A stretch of 28,095 nucleotides of DNA from a virus, in the IMG/VR virus record IMGVR_UViG_3300032087_001311, positions 1 to 28,095 of that record, one strand, 5' to 3'. Positions 1 through 5,822 of this stretch are shown one piece after another. Made by a program: the position numbers and the translations under genes. The notes beneath the pieces were generated by a model. The model saw only the letters and a program-made list of their open reading frames with translations. It had not been told where the DNA came from and searched no databases. The first letter of the stretch is position 1. Each line of letters starts with the position of its first letter.

Positions 1-394
1 GAGCAGGATCAATAATCTCTGGTCGGAAAGTAAACATCTCACGAATCATATCAGACACGTTAGAGAAATATTTCTCAGTCTGAAAGAATCCCCTCAAGTC
101 AACCCAATCTGGACACTCATTAAAAATAGATTCATTGAAGTGAAATCCGTTCTCATTCATCACAGGACGGTCTGGATCAATGAATTGAATGTTCAGTGGA
201 TTAACATTCTGTAGGGTGAATACGTTTTGAATATCGACCCTAAGTTTATTACCAAGATTATCTACAACAACTTGTTGATGAATCGGAAAACAATAATTGT
301 AACCATTATTTGCAGCAATACCTCTCAAAGAGGCCACTTGGAACATCTGGTTTCCCAGTTGTCCAAGTTGACCAAGTGCATTAAAACCAATCAT
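1..394 (-). CDS. GT11-family glycosyltransferase, C-terminus cut by window edge
   Basis: The reading frame opens with ATG at 394 and runs off the left edge without a stop. The N-terminus reads MIGFNALGQLGNQ-like: residues 8-20 contain GQLGQLGNQMFQVAS, matching the GxGNQMFQYA nucleotide-sugar motif of alpha-1,2-fucosyltransferases (GT11). About 90 residues later GFFQTEKYF matches the family's GYFQSEKYF block. Family members transfer L-fucose from GDP-L-fucose to a galactose-containing acceptor; the sugar used here is not shown by the sequence. The start overlaps the stop of the upstream epimerase gene as ATGA, so the two are probably translated together and act in one glycan pathway. Roughly two thirds of the protein lies outside the window. 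Confidence 0.82.
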   Translation of the reverse strand, partial: MIGFNALGQLGQLGNQMFQVASLRGIAANNGYNYCFPIHQQVVVDNLGNKLRVDIQNVFTLQNVNPLNIQFIDPDRPVMNENGFHFNESIFNECPDWVDLRGFFQTEKYFSNVSDMIREMFTFRPEIIDPA

Positions 395-1512
395 CCTTCA
401 AATACTCCGTCATAGTCTTCTGCAGAGGCAGATCCATATTGTTCTACCATTGCATTGATCTCTTCAGATCTTTTATCCCAATCAACTTGTCGTTTTATCC
501 ATTCATATGTTCTCGCAATTCCTTCATCAAGACTGATGGTATAGTCCCAATCCAAACAACTGCGTAACCGATCGTTTTGGCTATTGCGACCGCGAACTCC
601 CAGGGGACCGTCAATATGGTTGATCGTGACCTCCTTACCCGCGGCCTTCGCCGCCTTTCTGATGAGCTCGTTGATGGATACCATCTCCTCCGACCCGATG
701 TTGATGACTTCAAGATAGTTACTCTCCATTAAACGACGTGTAGCTTCGATACAATCATCGATGTACAAGAATGAACGGGTTTGTTCACCGTCTCCCCAAC
801 ATTCAACCTCTCCTGAATCACCCAAGATGGACGCAACCTTTCGGCACATAGCGGCGGGAGCTTTCTCCTTTCCACCGTCCCATGTTCCTTCAGGTCCATA
901 GATGTTATGGTAACGAGCAATCCTAATATCCAGGTTGTAGTTACGCCCGTATGCAAGATAAAGTCTTTCAGAGAAAAGTTTTTCCCATCCATATTCTGAG
1001 TCTGGGTTAGCTGGATATGCGTACTCTTCACGCAAACCAGGATTATCTGTGTCTTCTTGGATCGTAGAAGGATAGATGCAAGCAGAAGACGAATAAAAAA
1101 TCTTAGGAACTTTACGTCCCATACCTTTGGTCTTCACAATCGCATCCAAAAGATTCAGATTGATTGTGGCAGAATTATGCATGATGTCTGCAGAGTGTTC
1201 ATCAGTAAAGATGTAACCTGCACCACCCATGTCTGCAGCGAATTGATAGACTTCATCAAAGCCTTCAATCATTTTATAAGGGATACTGTTAAAGAAGTTA
1301 CCAAGTTGTCCCTTGTACTCAACCACACGGTTGACAAAACTCTTGTCTCTCAGATCTCCAATTACAAATTCATCTGCTTCATGTCTGGAGAATTCTGGAT
1401 GTTTGAGATCAACACCACGAACCCAATAACCTTCAGATTTAAGCCGTTTTACCATCCAGGAGCCAATAAATCCACCCGCTCCCAGGACCAGTGCGGTTTT
1501 CATTTGTTTCAT
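391..1512 (-). CDS. GDP-mannose 3,5-epimerase-like SDR sugar epimerase
   Basis: A 373-aa extended short-chain dehydrogenase. The NAD-binding GAGGFIG motif is at residues 11-17. The protein closely resembles plant GDP-mannose 3,5-epimerase: SSSACIYP puts a cysteine at residue 145, YGWEK gives the Y174/K178 catalytic pair, and GGKEKAPAA gives a lysine at 217. These are the catalytic residues known in the plant enzyme, and the numbering even agrees. RYHNIYGPEGTW, GDGEQTRSF and GVRGRNS blocks are further family signatures. The expected reaction is GDP-D-mannose to GDP-L-galactose (and GDP-L-gulose) in the host cytoplasm. I chose ATG 1512; ATG 1503 is an alternative, while the frame opening at 1560 lies in the terminator. 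A late-type promoter sits just upstream and the GT11 gene just downstream. Other SDR epimerases are possible but fit less well. Confidence 0.9.
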   Translation of the reverse strand: MKQMKTALVLGAGGFIGSWMVKRLKSEGYWVRGVDLKHPEFSRHEADEFVIGDLRDKSFVNRVVEYKGQLGNFFNSIPYKMIEGFDEVYQFAADMGGAGYIFTDEHSADIMHNSATINLNLLDAIVKTKGMGRKVPKIFYSSSACIYPSTIQEDTDNPGLREEYAYPANPDSEYGWEKLFSERLYLAYGRNYNLDIRIARYHNIYGPEGTWDGGKEKAPAAMCRKVASILGDSGEVECWGDGEQTRSFLYIDDCIEATRRLMESNYLEVINIGSEEMVSINELIRKAAKAAGKEVTINHIDGPLGVRGRNSQNDRLRSCLDWDYTISLDEGIARTYEWIKRQVDWDKRSEEINAMVEQYGSASAEDYDGVFEG

Positions 1513-1525
1513 ATGTAGTCCACGA

Positions 1526-1536
1526 TATTTATTATA
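1526..1536 (-). promoter_or_regulatory. Putative late promoter (AATAAATA) overlapping a TATAAT box
   Basis: On the minus strand TATAATAAATA lies 14 bases upstream of the epimerase start and directly after the terminator hairpin at 1544-1563. It contains ATAAATA, the core of the T4-type late promoter, and also a perfect TATAAT. No good -35 box is seen 16-18 bases upstream, so late use is the better reading. Confidence 0.6.
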
Positions 1537-1563
1537 CAACAAAGGGGTGGTTTGCACCACCCC
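1537..1563 (-). terminator. Rho-independent terminator after the 74-aa gene
   Basis: A perfect 8-bp stem (1544-1551 with 1556-1563, GGGGTGGT/ACCACCCC) with a TTGC loop is followed on the minus strand by TTTGTTG. It lies 6 bases after the stop of the gene at 1570. Confidence 0.75.
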
Positions 1564-1569
1564 CTGTTA

Positions 1570-1794
1570 TCAATTCCACTTACGGTATGCGGGACGACCC
1601 AACAACCATTTGGAATATTCTATATCTTCAATTGCAAGTAACATTTGATCTTTATTATCAAATAGATACTGATCAACCCAACGTGTTGAATGAGCCCATG
1701 GTTCTAGAGTTTGCATTCTACAATCAAGGACTCCATTTTCAAGAGGACCGTGTTCAACGAATCGAACATCACCTCTTTCCAATACAATGTTCAT
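1570..1794 (-). CDS. Hypothetical protein, 74 aa
   Basis: I do not recognise a family. The 74-aa product has a hydrophilic, aromatic-rich sequence with several Trp (WAHSTRWVDQYLF, SKWLLGRPAYRKW) and no membrane segment. The ATG at 1794 shares one base with the stop of the upstream gene (TGATG), which supports both being real and coupled. A terminator follows at once, so this is the last gene of its unit. It is probably a small cytoplasmic protein conserved among cyanophages, but that is inference. Confidence 0.75.
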   Translation of the reverse strand: MNIVLERGDVRFVEHGPLENGVLDCRMQTLEPWAHSTRWVDQYLFDNKDQMLLAIEDIEYSKWLLGRPAYRKWN

Positions 1795-2012
1795 CAGGCT
1801 TCACTCTTTACTTTTTGAAGATCCTCCTTCAGAAGATCAACAACCAATTCATAAGTGTCATAGGGATCATCATAAAACTCAACTCCTTGATCCTCATAGA
1901 AACGAAGAACTTTTTTATACAGTTTAGGATTCTTGTAGTCGAGATCGATTACACCCTGTGCAGTTTGTTCCAGGGTTTGAATGTTTTTCTTGAACCTTTG
2001 AACGAGAGACAT
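1794..2012 (-). CDS. Hypothetical protein, 72 aa, helical
   Basis: The product begins MSLVQRFKKNIQTLEQ and is predicted by eye to be mostly helical and charged, with an acidic centre (YEDQGVEFYDDPYDTYEL) and a basic-acidic tail. No catalytic motif or membrane segment is seen. The frame extends upstream to 2045, but the ATG at 2012 gives a protein that does not overlap the small gene ending at 2042. Its stop shares a base with the next gene (TGATG). Function unknown. Confidence 0.75.
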   Translation of the reverse strand: MSLVQRFKKNIQTLEQTAQGVIDLDYKNPKLYKKVLRFYEDQGVEFYDDPYDTYELVVDLLKEDLQKVKSEA

Positions 2013-2041
2013 CTTTGTGAAATATGAATGGAACGACGTGA

Positions 2042-2167
2042 TCAACTCGCGTCGTTGTGTGTAGTATACAAGGAGAGGTAGTCCTCAGGCAAGTCTTCTG
2101 TTGACTCCTCTTGGACAGTTTCGTTACTGTCCTCTTCTTCATCGGGATTGTACGGCTTTCCAGTCAT
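2042..2167 (-). CDS. Small acidic protein, 41 aa, overlapping the talC 3' end
   Basis: An ATG at 2167, inside the last codons of talC, opens a 41-aa frame beginning MTGKPYNPDEEED and ending YTTHNDAS before TGA at 2042. It overlaps talC by 29 bases in another frame. More than a quarter of its residues are Asp or Glu, which fits the many tiny acidic proteins of T4-like phages, and it fills a stretch otherwise left empty between talC and the 72-aa gene. No fold or function can be named. Homologues would decide whether it is translated. Confidence 0.5.
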   Translation of the reverse strand: MTGKPYNPDEEEDSNETVQEESTEDLPEDYLSLYTTHNDAS

Positions 2168-2786
2168 TGTCAAAAATTTCTAACCCTTTATCTGTGAGAA
2201 CGTGGTTGTACATGTCTTCAAATACCTTAGGTGGCATCGTGACGACCTCTGCACCGTTGTACCAGGACCTTACGGCTCGTTGTACGGTGCGAATAGAAGC
2301 GGAGAGAACCTGAGTATGGATTCCCTGAATACGATAGATCTCTGAGATAGAACGAACAACCTCAAGACCTGCAATAGAGTTATCATCAAGTCTTCCTACA
2401 AAAGGAGAGACATAAGTTGCACCAGCCTTTGCAGCGAGAATAGCTTGTGCAGCACTGAAGATCAAAGTAACGTTGACTCTAATCAGATTCTTAGAGAGAA
2501 CTCTACATGCATACAAACCATCAGGTGTGCAAGGTACTTTGATTGTGGCTCTTTCACCAAACTTTTTGTAGAGACGTTCCCCTTCACGGGCCATCTCAAT
2601 TCCATTACCTACAACTTCCATACTAATGTCTTTGATTCCAAGATCAATTAGTTCTTGATAAACATCTTCTGGATCTCTCCCACTCTTCTTAATCAGAGAA
2701 GGATTTGTTGTAACCCCATCAATCAATCCTGTAGCAAAATGTTTACTGATGACCTCTGTGTCAGCAGTATCTAAAAAGATTTTCAT
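2139..2786 (-). CDS. talC: Transaldolase-like protein TalC
   Basis: A 215-aa protein of the short transaldolase / fructose-6-phosphate aldolase family. MKIFLDTADTEVI opens the barrel, GVTTNPSLIKKSG is the classic second-strand signature, and IKVPCTPDG carries the Schiff-base lysine (residue about 85). The length is that of the TalC subfamily, not the ~320-aa TalB type. Transaldolase links sedoheptulose-7-P and glyceraldehyde-3-P to erythrose-4-P and fructose-6-P. In cyanophages it is a well-known auxiliary metabolic gene thought to push host carbon through the pentose phosphate pathway towards NADPH and ribose for dNTPs. A CTAAATA element 21 bases upstream of the ATG may be a promoter. The 3' end overlaps a small acidic frame. 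Confidence 0.95.
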   Translation of the reverse strand: MKIFLDTADTEVISKHFATGLIDGVTTNPSLIKKSGRDPEDVYQELIDLGIKDISMEVVGNGIEMAREGERLYKKFGERATIKVPCTPDGLYACRVLSKNLIRVNVTLIFSAAQAILAAKAGATYVSPFVGRLDDNSIAGLEVVRSISEIYRIQGIHTQVLSASIRTVQRAVRSWYNGAEVVTMPPKVFEDMYNHVLTDKGLEIFDNDWKAVQSR

Positions 2787-2805
2787 TGGTCAAGATAGAC
2801 TTGGT

Positions 2806-3033
2806 TTATTTAGATTTTTTTATGGCAGCTTGAGATTTTCTAGGTACTTTATACTGAAAATTATCTTTAAGATCAAACACAAGTTCGTAGTTCTCTGTTA
2901 AAACATAATATCCAGTAAGATCTTTCCCATTATCAACCCAACCATAACTGATTAGTTTTTCGTTGACATCTTTCAAATCTAACTTTTTATCAGTATTCAA
3001 ATAATGGTTGAATCTCTGATGAAGATTGATCAT
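2806..3033 (-). CDS. Hypothetical protein, 75 aa
   Basis: The product starts MINLHQRFNHYLNTDKKLD and ends in a basic tail (KSQAAIKKSK). The middle (ENYELVFDLKDNFQYKVP) looks like beta strands. I see no known domain. Its ATG overlaps the stop of the zinc-ribbon-like gene as ATGA, so it belongs to the same coupled group. Its TAA stop lies within a CTAAATA sequence that could serve as a promoter element for talC. A basic tail would allow nucleic-acid binding, but that is a guess. Confidence 0.75.
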   Translation of the reverse strand: MINLHQRFNHYLNTDKKLDLKDVNEKLISYGWVDNGKDLTGYYVLTENYELVFDLKDNFQYKVPRKSQAAIKKSK

Positions 3034-3281
3034 CGTTCCTCAAAATCTAGTTTACGAACCTTACGTTTCCGTCGATTCTCTTGGAATTCTAAGTCCTTAC
3101 TGGACAGAAGACCTCTTTTATTTACACTTTCTACAGAATTAAGTAACACAACTTCATTCAAGTCTTTAGCAGTTACCTTATCGCAGGTAATCGTCGTCAT
3201 ATTCGGACACCCACACATGTGCGTCTTGTTGTCGTAAGCTTTCAACTCTTTGTTGCAGAGTTTGCACCTGACTGATAACAT
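3030..3281 (-). CDS. Small zinc-ribbon-like protein, 83 aa
   Basis: The N-terminus carries CKLC at residues 6-9 and HMCGCPNM around residues 21-28, a CxxC...CxC arrangement like a small zinc ribbon. A polar strand-helix region follows (TCDKVTAKDLNEVVLLNS) and the C-terminus is strongly basic (ENRRKRKVRKLDF). I recognise this type as a recurrent short protein in T4-like cyanophages, with no known job; nucleic-acid or protein binding is inference. The gene overlaps the next gene as ATGA. Its first 104 bases also overlap the 3' end of the coiled-coil frame 3178-3381 in another frame, which is unusual. Confidence 0.8.
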   Translation of the reverse strand: MLSVRCKLCNKELKAYDNKTHMCGCPNMTTITCDKVTAKDLNEVVLLNSVESVNKRGLLSSKDLEFQENRRKRKVRKLDFEER

Positions 3282-3381
3282 CTGTCAACATACCTTTAAT
3301 TTCTTTTAGTTCCTCATGGATATCCTGATGATGAAACCGCAAAGGCTTCTGAATTAACTTTTTCAATTTTTTATCCTTCAT
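3178..3381 (-). CDS. Short coiled-coil protein, 67 aa
   Basis: The product MKDKKLKKLIQ... has a heptad-like stretch from about residue 20 to 50 (IHEELKEIKGMLTDVISQVQ and LQQRVESL) and an acidic end (SEYDDDYLR). It lies between tRNA-Val and the zinc-ribbon gene, and its last 104 bases overlap that gene in a different frame. The coiled-coil pattern and the lack of any other gene at 3282-3381 support it, but the long overlap is a reason for caution. It may be a small structural or adaptor protein; no function can be assigned. Confidence 0.6.
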   Translation of the reverse strand: MKDKKLKKLIQKPLRFHHQDIHEELKEIKGMLTDVISQVQTLQQRVESLRQQDAHVWVSEYDDDYLR

Positions 3382-3396
3382 GGATCTTATGAGGCA

Positions 3397-3468
3397 TGGG
3401 CGATACTGGAATCGAACCAGTGACTTACCACTTGTAAGGAGGCCACTCTACCGCTGAGTTAATCGCCC
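3397..3468 (-). tRNA. tRNA-Val (anticodon TAC)
   Basis: A full cloverleaf of 72 bases. The acceptor stem GGGCGAT/ATCGCCC is perfect, the D arm is ACTC/GAGT, the T arm ACTGG-TTCGATT-CCAGT is perfect, and the anticodon loop is CTTACAA. The anticodon stem (GCCTC/GTGGT) has one T-T mismatch. The discriminator is A and the 3' CCA is not encoded. Confidence 0.9.
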
Positions 3469-3644
3469 GATACACTACACTTATCCGTATGCTATGTGGG
3501 CACTCAACCCAGTATACTGACAGTTTGTAATGGAGTAGGACAGGGGTCCTCCCTGAACATCCAAAGGGGGCTGATTCCCAACTACAGGGTTTCGGTATAT
3601 CCGAACCGCTGGGCACCTTTGGTTGGAAGATCTCAACTTCCTTA
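3469..3644 (-). other. Structured spacer between tRNA-Asn and tRNA-Val
   Basis: These 176 bases hold no convincing gene. They contain at least four short perfect hairpins: 3497-3511 (TGGG/CCCA, 7-base loop), 3541-3555 (CAGGG/CCCTG), 3591-3605 (TTCGG/CCGAA) and 3625-3641 (GGAAG/CTTCC, 7-base loop). On the minus strand two of the loops begin TTGAG. The spacer could be a structured RNA released by processing of its tRNA neighbours, or decayed tRNA genes. I could not fold a complete tRNA from it. Confidence 0.4.
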
Positions 3645-3716
3645 CTCCCCTTCCTGGGATCGAACCAGGGACCAAACGATTAACAGTCGTTCGCTCTACC
3701 GCTGAGCTAAAGAGGA
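3645..3716 (-). tRNA. tRNA-Asn (anticodon GTT)
   Basis: A 72-base cloverleaf: acceptor TCCTCTT/AAGGGGA with one T-G pair, D arm GCTC/GAGC, perfect anticodon stem AACGA/TCGTT with loop CTGTTAA, T arm CCTGG-TTCGATC-CCAGG. The discriminator is G and CCA is not encoded. It reads AAC/AAU codons. Confidence 0.93.
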
Positions 3717-3719
3717 TTG

Positions 3720-3727
3720 AATAAATA
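3720..3727 (+). promoter_or_regulatory. Putative plus-strand late promoter (AATAAATA)
   Basis: AATAAATA on the plus strand lies 23 bases before the ATG of the only plus-strand gene in the window and just outside the 5' end of the divergent tRNA-Asn. It matches the T4-type late core ATAAATA. Confidence 0.5.
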
Positions 3728-3750
3728 AATTGTAATCTATCTATGTGAAA

Positions 3751-3951
3751 ATGGCAACCAGGAAAACTACCAGGAAACCATCAGTTTCCGCAGAACCTGC
3801 GGTAGAAATTTCTGATGATGTATATATGTCTAAGTATGACAAGATTTCTGAAGAGAAGTTTGCAGAACTAGAAGCTCGTATTGCAAAACTTGAAGCATTT
3901 GAAGCTCAAGCAAAACAGATTAAAGGTTGGTTTCCACAGAAGTGGAGTTAA
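3751..3951 (+). CDS. Plus-strand hypothetical protein, 66 aa, coiled-coil
   Basis: This is the only gene I call on the plus strand. The product has a basic N-terminus (MATRKTTRKPS), an acidic linker, and a helix with coiled-coil character (EEKFAELEARIAKLEAFEAQAK), ending GWFPQKWS. The ATG at 3751 is preferred over the in-frame GTG at 3745. An AATAAATA late-type promoter sits just upstream, so it could be a late, perhaps virion, protein; that is inference. Its stop and the stop of the convergent minus-strand gene share the palindrome TTAA (3948-3951). Function unknown. Confidence 0.75.
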   Translation: MATRKTTRKPSVSAEPAVEISDDVYMSKYDKISEEKFAELEARIAKLEAFEAQAKQIKGWFPQKWS

Positions 3952-4265
3952 TCTCTTTGTCGCCAATCATCAGGTTTGTCACGTTGAAACCAATCTACAA
4001 TTTCATCTGCAGACCCAAACCCCGTTTTGTGATTGGATGGGTCGGGGTCACCTAGTCCCATCCTATTCATAAAATCATCCAAACTACCTTCTTGCATGTC
4101 GGGATTAGTTGCAACTCGACGTGCTTTTTTAAGCATTTCACGGGCAGTAGTATTTGCCTTACCAAGTTTTTCTGCCCAAATCATGTCATCAAGTTTGACT
4201 TCTTCACCGTTAGCAATACACTTACAGATAAACTCTAATCTCAGTCTATATTGAGTAGATAACAT
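3948..4265 (-). CDS. Conserved cyanophage hypothetical, 105 aa
   Basis: The product begins MLSTQYRLRLEFICKCIANG and continues with a helical region (EVKLDDMIWAEKLGKANTTA), then an acidic and polar C-terminal half ending DWFQRDKPDDWRQRD. I recognise the type as a recurrent cyanophage protein but know no function. No transmembrane segment or catalytic motif is seen. The helical N-terminal half could be DNA-binding, but there is no clear helix-turn-helix. It lies one base after the 63-aa gene, in the same unit, and converges on the plus-strand gene. Confidence 0.85.
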   Translation of the reverse strand: MLSTQYRLRLEFICKCIANGEEVKLDDMIWAEKLGKANTTAREMLKKARRVATNPDMQEGSLDDFMNRMGLGDPDPSNHKTGFGSADEIVDWFQRDKPDDWRQRD

Positions 4266-4266
4266 A

Positions 4267-4458
4267 TCAGTCTCGTAGTTTTAATTCAAGATCTTCCAAC
4301 TTATGATACTCAGCATGTGCTCGTTCTTGTCGAACACATATGATATCTAAAATATCATTAAGGATGATCTCATTGTCAACATAATCATCCAGATACTTAT
4401 CAATGGCTTCTTTAAGGTAACGATACCTATGCCATTCTGGTGAGTATGGTTTGTACAT
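4267..4458 (-). CDS. Conserved hypothetical, 63 aa, helical
   Basis: The product MYKPYSPEWHRYRYLKEAID... is rich in Tyr, Asp and Glu and likely all helical (KYLDDYVDNEIILNDILDII, then a second helix to the end). No motif for catalysis or membrane insertion is visible. It is the first gene after tRNA-Arg; a CTAAATA element at 4475-4481 lies 17 bases before its ATG and may promote it. One base separates it from the next gene. Function unknown. Confidence 0.8.
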   Translation of the reverse strand: MYKPYSPEWHRYRYLKEAIDKYLDDYVDNEIILNDILDIICVRQERAHAEYHKLEDLELKLRD

Positions 4459-4484
4459 GATGTAGGTTTCGTAGTATTTAGGAA

Positions 4485-4556
4485 CAGGCCCACCAGGACT
4501 CGAACCTGGGACAACCGCTTAGAAGGCGGGGGTTATATCCACTTAACTATGGGCCC
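4485..4556 (-). tRNA. tRNA-Arg (anticodon TCT)
   Basis: A 72-base cloverleaf: acceptor GGGCCCA/TGGGCCT closing with a G-T pair, T arm CCAGG-TTCGAGT-CCTGG, anticodon loop CTTCTAA on a CCGC/GCGG core stem. It reads AGA, a codon rare in many cyanobacterial hosts. CCA is not encoded. Confidence 0.92.
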
Positions 4557-4563
4557 AAAAAAG

Positions 4564-5094
4564 TCAGGGTTTGACTAAACGTTTGACGTAATCATAAGAG
4601 TAGATCTCACGATTACCTTTAATTCCCCAACCAAGCCAATAATAACACGGAACCATGTATTGTGCAACAGTTTGTCCACTACCTTCAAACTCAGGAAGAA
4701 CTTGTTGGAAATGACGTTCATTAATCATGTAACGAACTTGACCTGCAAGAGTACTAGGATCACAATCATACTTCTTACAGAAACTACCTAACCCATCATA
4801 ACGACCCTGAGTGGTCCACTGGATAATTCCATAACCACCGCTATGACAACTATCATAAGGAACTCTAGCCCCTCCCTCGCAAATGTTGGAATGGAACAGG
4901 CTTTCCTGTTTAATGTTTCCAAGAATCGCAGCAAGAGCATTCCGTGATTTAATCTTTGTCTGTGTTTGAAGTTCTTTAAGAACGTACTGTTCTTCAGGAG
5001 TACAAGTTGGACATTCCCAAACAGGTTCCTTATATTCCACAACAGGAATAGGTTGTGGTGGTGGAGGAGGAGAGGGTTGTAAAAACCAGAACAT
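4564..5094 (-). CDS. Tail-lysozyme-type peptidoglycan hydrolase, 176 aa
   Basis: After a short N-terminus and a proline run (residues 8-17) comes a domain like the phage tail lysozyme family: AAILGNIKQES carries the likely catalytic glutamate (about residue 65), followed by GGYGIIQWTTQGRYDGL, the conserved GxxQW...R block, and a C-terminal YYWLGWG segment. Such domains cut cell-wall glycan for DNA entry or lysis. The seven or so cysteines are notable for a phage enzyme. There is no clear signal peptide, so it may be delivered in the virion or through a holin. The gene begins 5 bases after the 71-aa gene and ends just before tRNA-Arg. Whether it is a tail or lysis enzyme cannot be told from sequence. 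Confidence 0.85.
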   Translation of the reverse strand: MFWFLQPSPPPPPQPIPVVEYKEPVWECPTCTPEEQYVLKELQTQTKIKSRNALAAILGNIKQESLFHSNICEGGARVPYDSCHSGGYGIIQWTTQGRYDGLGSFCKKYDCDPSTLAGQVRYMINERHFQQVLPEFEGSGQTVAQYMVPCYYWLGWGIKGNREIYSYDYVKRLVKP

Positions 5095-5099
5095 AATAA

Positions 5100-5315
5100 T
5101 TATTCTTCAAAGTTCATATCATCGATGACTACGACATCGGTTTCCATATCAGGATCGAGCCATTCTTCAAATTCATAGTAAATTGAAGTTGCATCATCGA
5201 CTCTAGATTCACCAGTCAATAGATTCATACGATCAACGGACCACTTAGTGAATCCCTCAATCATGATCTCCATGATCTTGGCTTCTTCTGGGTTGTTCTC
5301 CATTGGTTCCAGCAT
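5100..5315 (-). CDS. Acidic hypothetical protein, 71 aa
   Basis: I place the start at ATG 5315 (MLEPMENNPEEAK), which has AAGGA five bases upstream; the frame extends to 5375 but that would enlarge the overlap with the GIY-YIG gene. Even so 59 bases overlap. The product is strongly acidic, with a helical first half and an end rich in Asp and Glu (DMETDVVVIDDMNFEE). No family is recognised. Acidic small proteins of this kind in T4-like phages often bind host proteins, but nothing here shows a partner. Confidence 0.75.
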   Translation of the reverse strand: MLEPMENNPEEAKIMEIMIEGFTKWSVDRMNLLTGESRVDDATSIYYEFEEWLDPDMETDVVVIDDMNFEE

Positions 5316-5736
5316 AGTAGTCCTTACGCATGTACCGTCCCAGAATGTTTGAATTGTAGTACCTGGGTGTCCCATCTGTCAAGGCCTCAGACAGGACGTT
5401 ATTAAGAAATAACTGTTTTGTTTCTTCAAAGTTTACATGACTTTTCTTTTTGTGAAGACTTAAGATCTCACGTCGAAAGGCATGGTCTCCAAGTCTACTA
5501 CGTTCTTCATTAAGTTCATCAGAGCTTCCGTAGTATTTTTTCCAGTCACTTTCAGATTTAACTCTCCGACTTTTACCTCTAGGCTTTCTAAATGACCAGA
5601 AGTACTTTCTACCGATGTACTCTCTCCCATTTTGTAGATTAGTGATCCTGTAGACAAAACCGTACAGATCGTTAATATTCTCAGATAAAAAAGGTGATCC
5701 TTCAAAATACCACGGATTTTCATAGTCACAACTCAT
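5257..5736 (-). CDS. GIY-YIG endonuclease-like protein, 159 aa
   Basis: The N-terminal third has the GIY-YIG pattern: YGFVYRITN (GIY element) and GREYIGRKYFW (YIG element), then the phage-type SDWKKYYGSSDEL block and the FRREILSL and NNVLSEA regions. This layout is typical of the putative Seg-like endonucleases scattered in T4-like phages. They cut DNA, either as freestanding homing nucleases or in unknown roles. No DNA-binding domain is obvious beyond residue 140, and the C-terminal tail (PRRSQDHGDHD) overlaps the next gene. It is the first gene after a strong sigma70-like promoter with an inverted repeat in its leader, so it is probably an early gene. Confidence 0.82.
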   Translation of the reverse strand: MSCDYENPWYFEGSPFLSENINDLYGFVYRITNLQNGREYIGRKYFWSFRKPRGKSRRVKSESDWKKYYGSSDELNEERSRLGDHAFRREILSLHKKKSHVNFEETKQLFLNNVLSEALTDGTPRYYNSNILGRYMRKDYYAGTNGEQPRRSQDHGDHD

Positions 5737-5738
5737 TA

Positions 5739-5769
5739 AGCTCTAATGATCTTAGAGTTATTTAGAGCT
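5739..5769. repeat. Inverted repeat in the leader of the GIY-YIG gene
   Basis: AGCTCTAA (5739-5746) and TTAGAGCT (5762-5769) are perfect inverted repeats, with a further TTAGAG at 5752-5757 able to pair with the first arm. It lies between the sigma70-like promoter and the start codon at 5736, reaching within 3 bases of the ATG. It could be an operator or an RNA hairpin affecting ribosome access. Confidence 0.55.
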
Positions 5770-5793
5770 GTTCTCTTGAACCCTGGCAGAGTT

Positions 5794-5822
5794 ATTATAC
5801 TGACAAAAAGGAAGGGGGTCAA
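5794..5822 (-). promoter_or_regulatory. Sigma70-type (early) promoter, TTGACC-17-TATAAT
   Basis: On the minus strand TTGACC (5817-5822) is followed after exactly 17 bases by TATAAT (5794-5799), near consensus for the host housekeeping RNA polymerase. The -35 box lies within the terminator hairpin of the gene to the right. It should start transcription near 5787 into the GIY-YIG gene. Confidence 0.75.

Noticed and set aside
1057-1518. Plus-strand 153-aa frame opposite the epimerase
   Set aside because: Antisense to a gene with clear catalytic motifs; no domain in the shadow translation.
3469-3644. Further complete tRNA gene between tRNA-Asn and tRNA-Val
   Set aside because: I tried arms around the TTGAG loops on both strands, but no acceptor stem and anticodon arm of correct spacing could be made.
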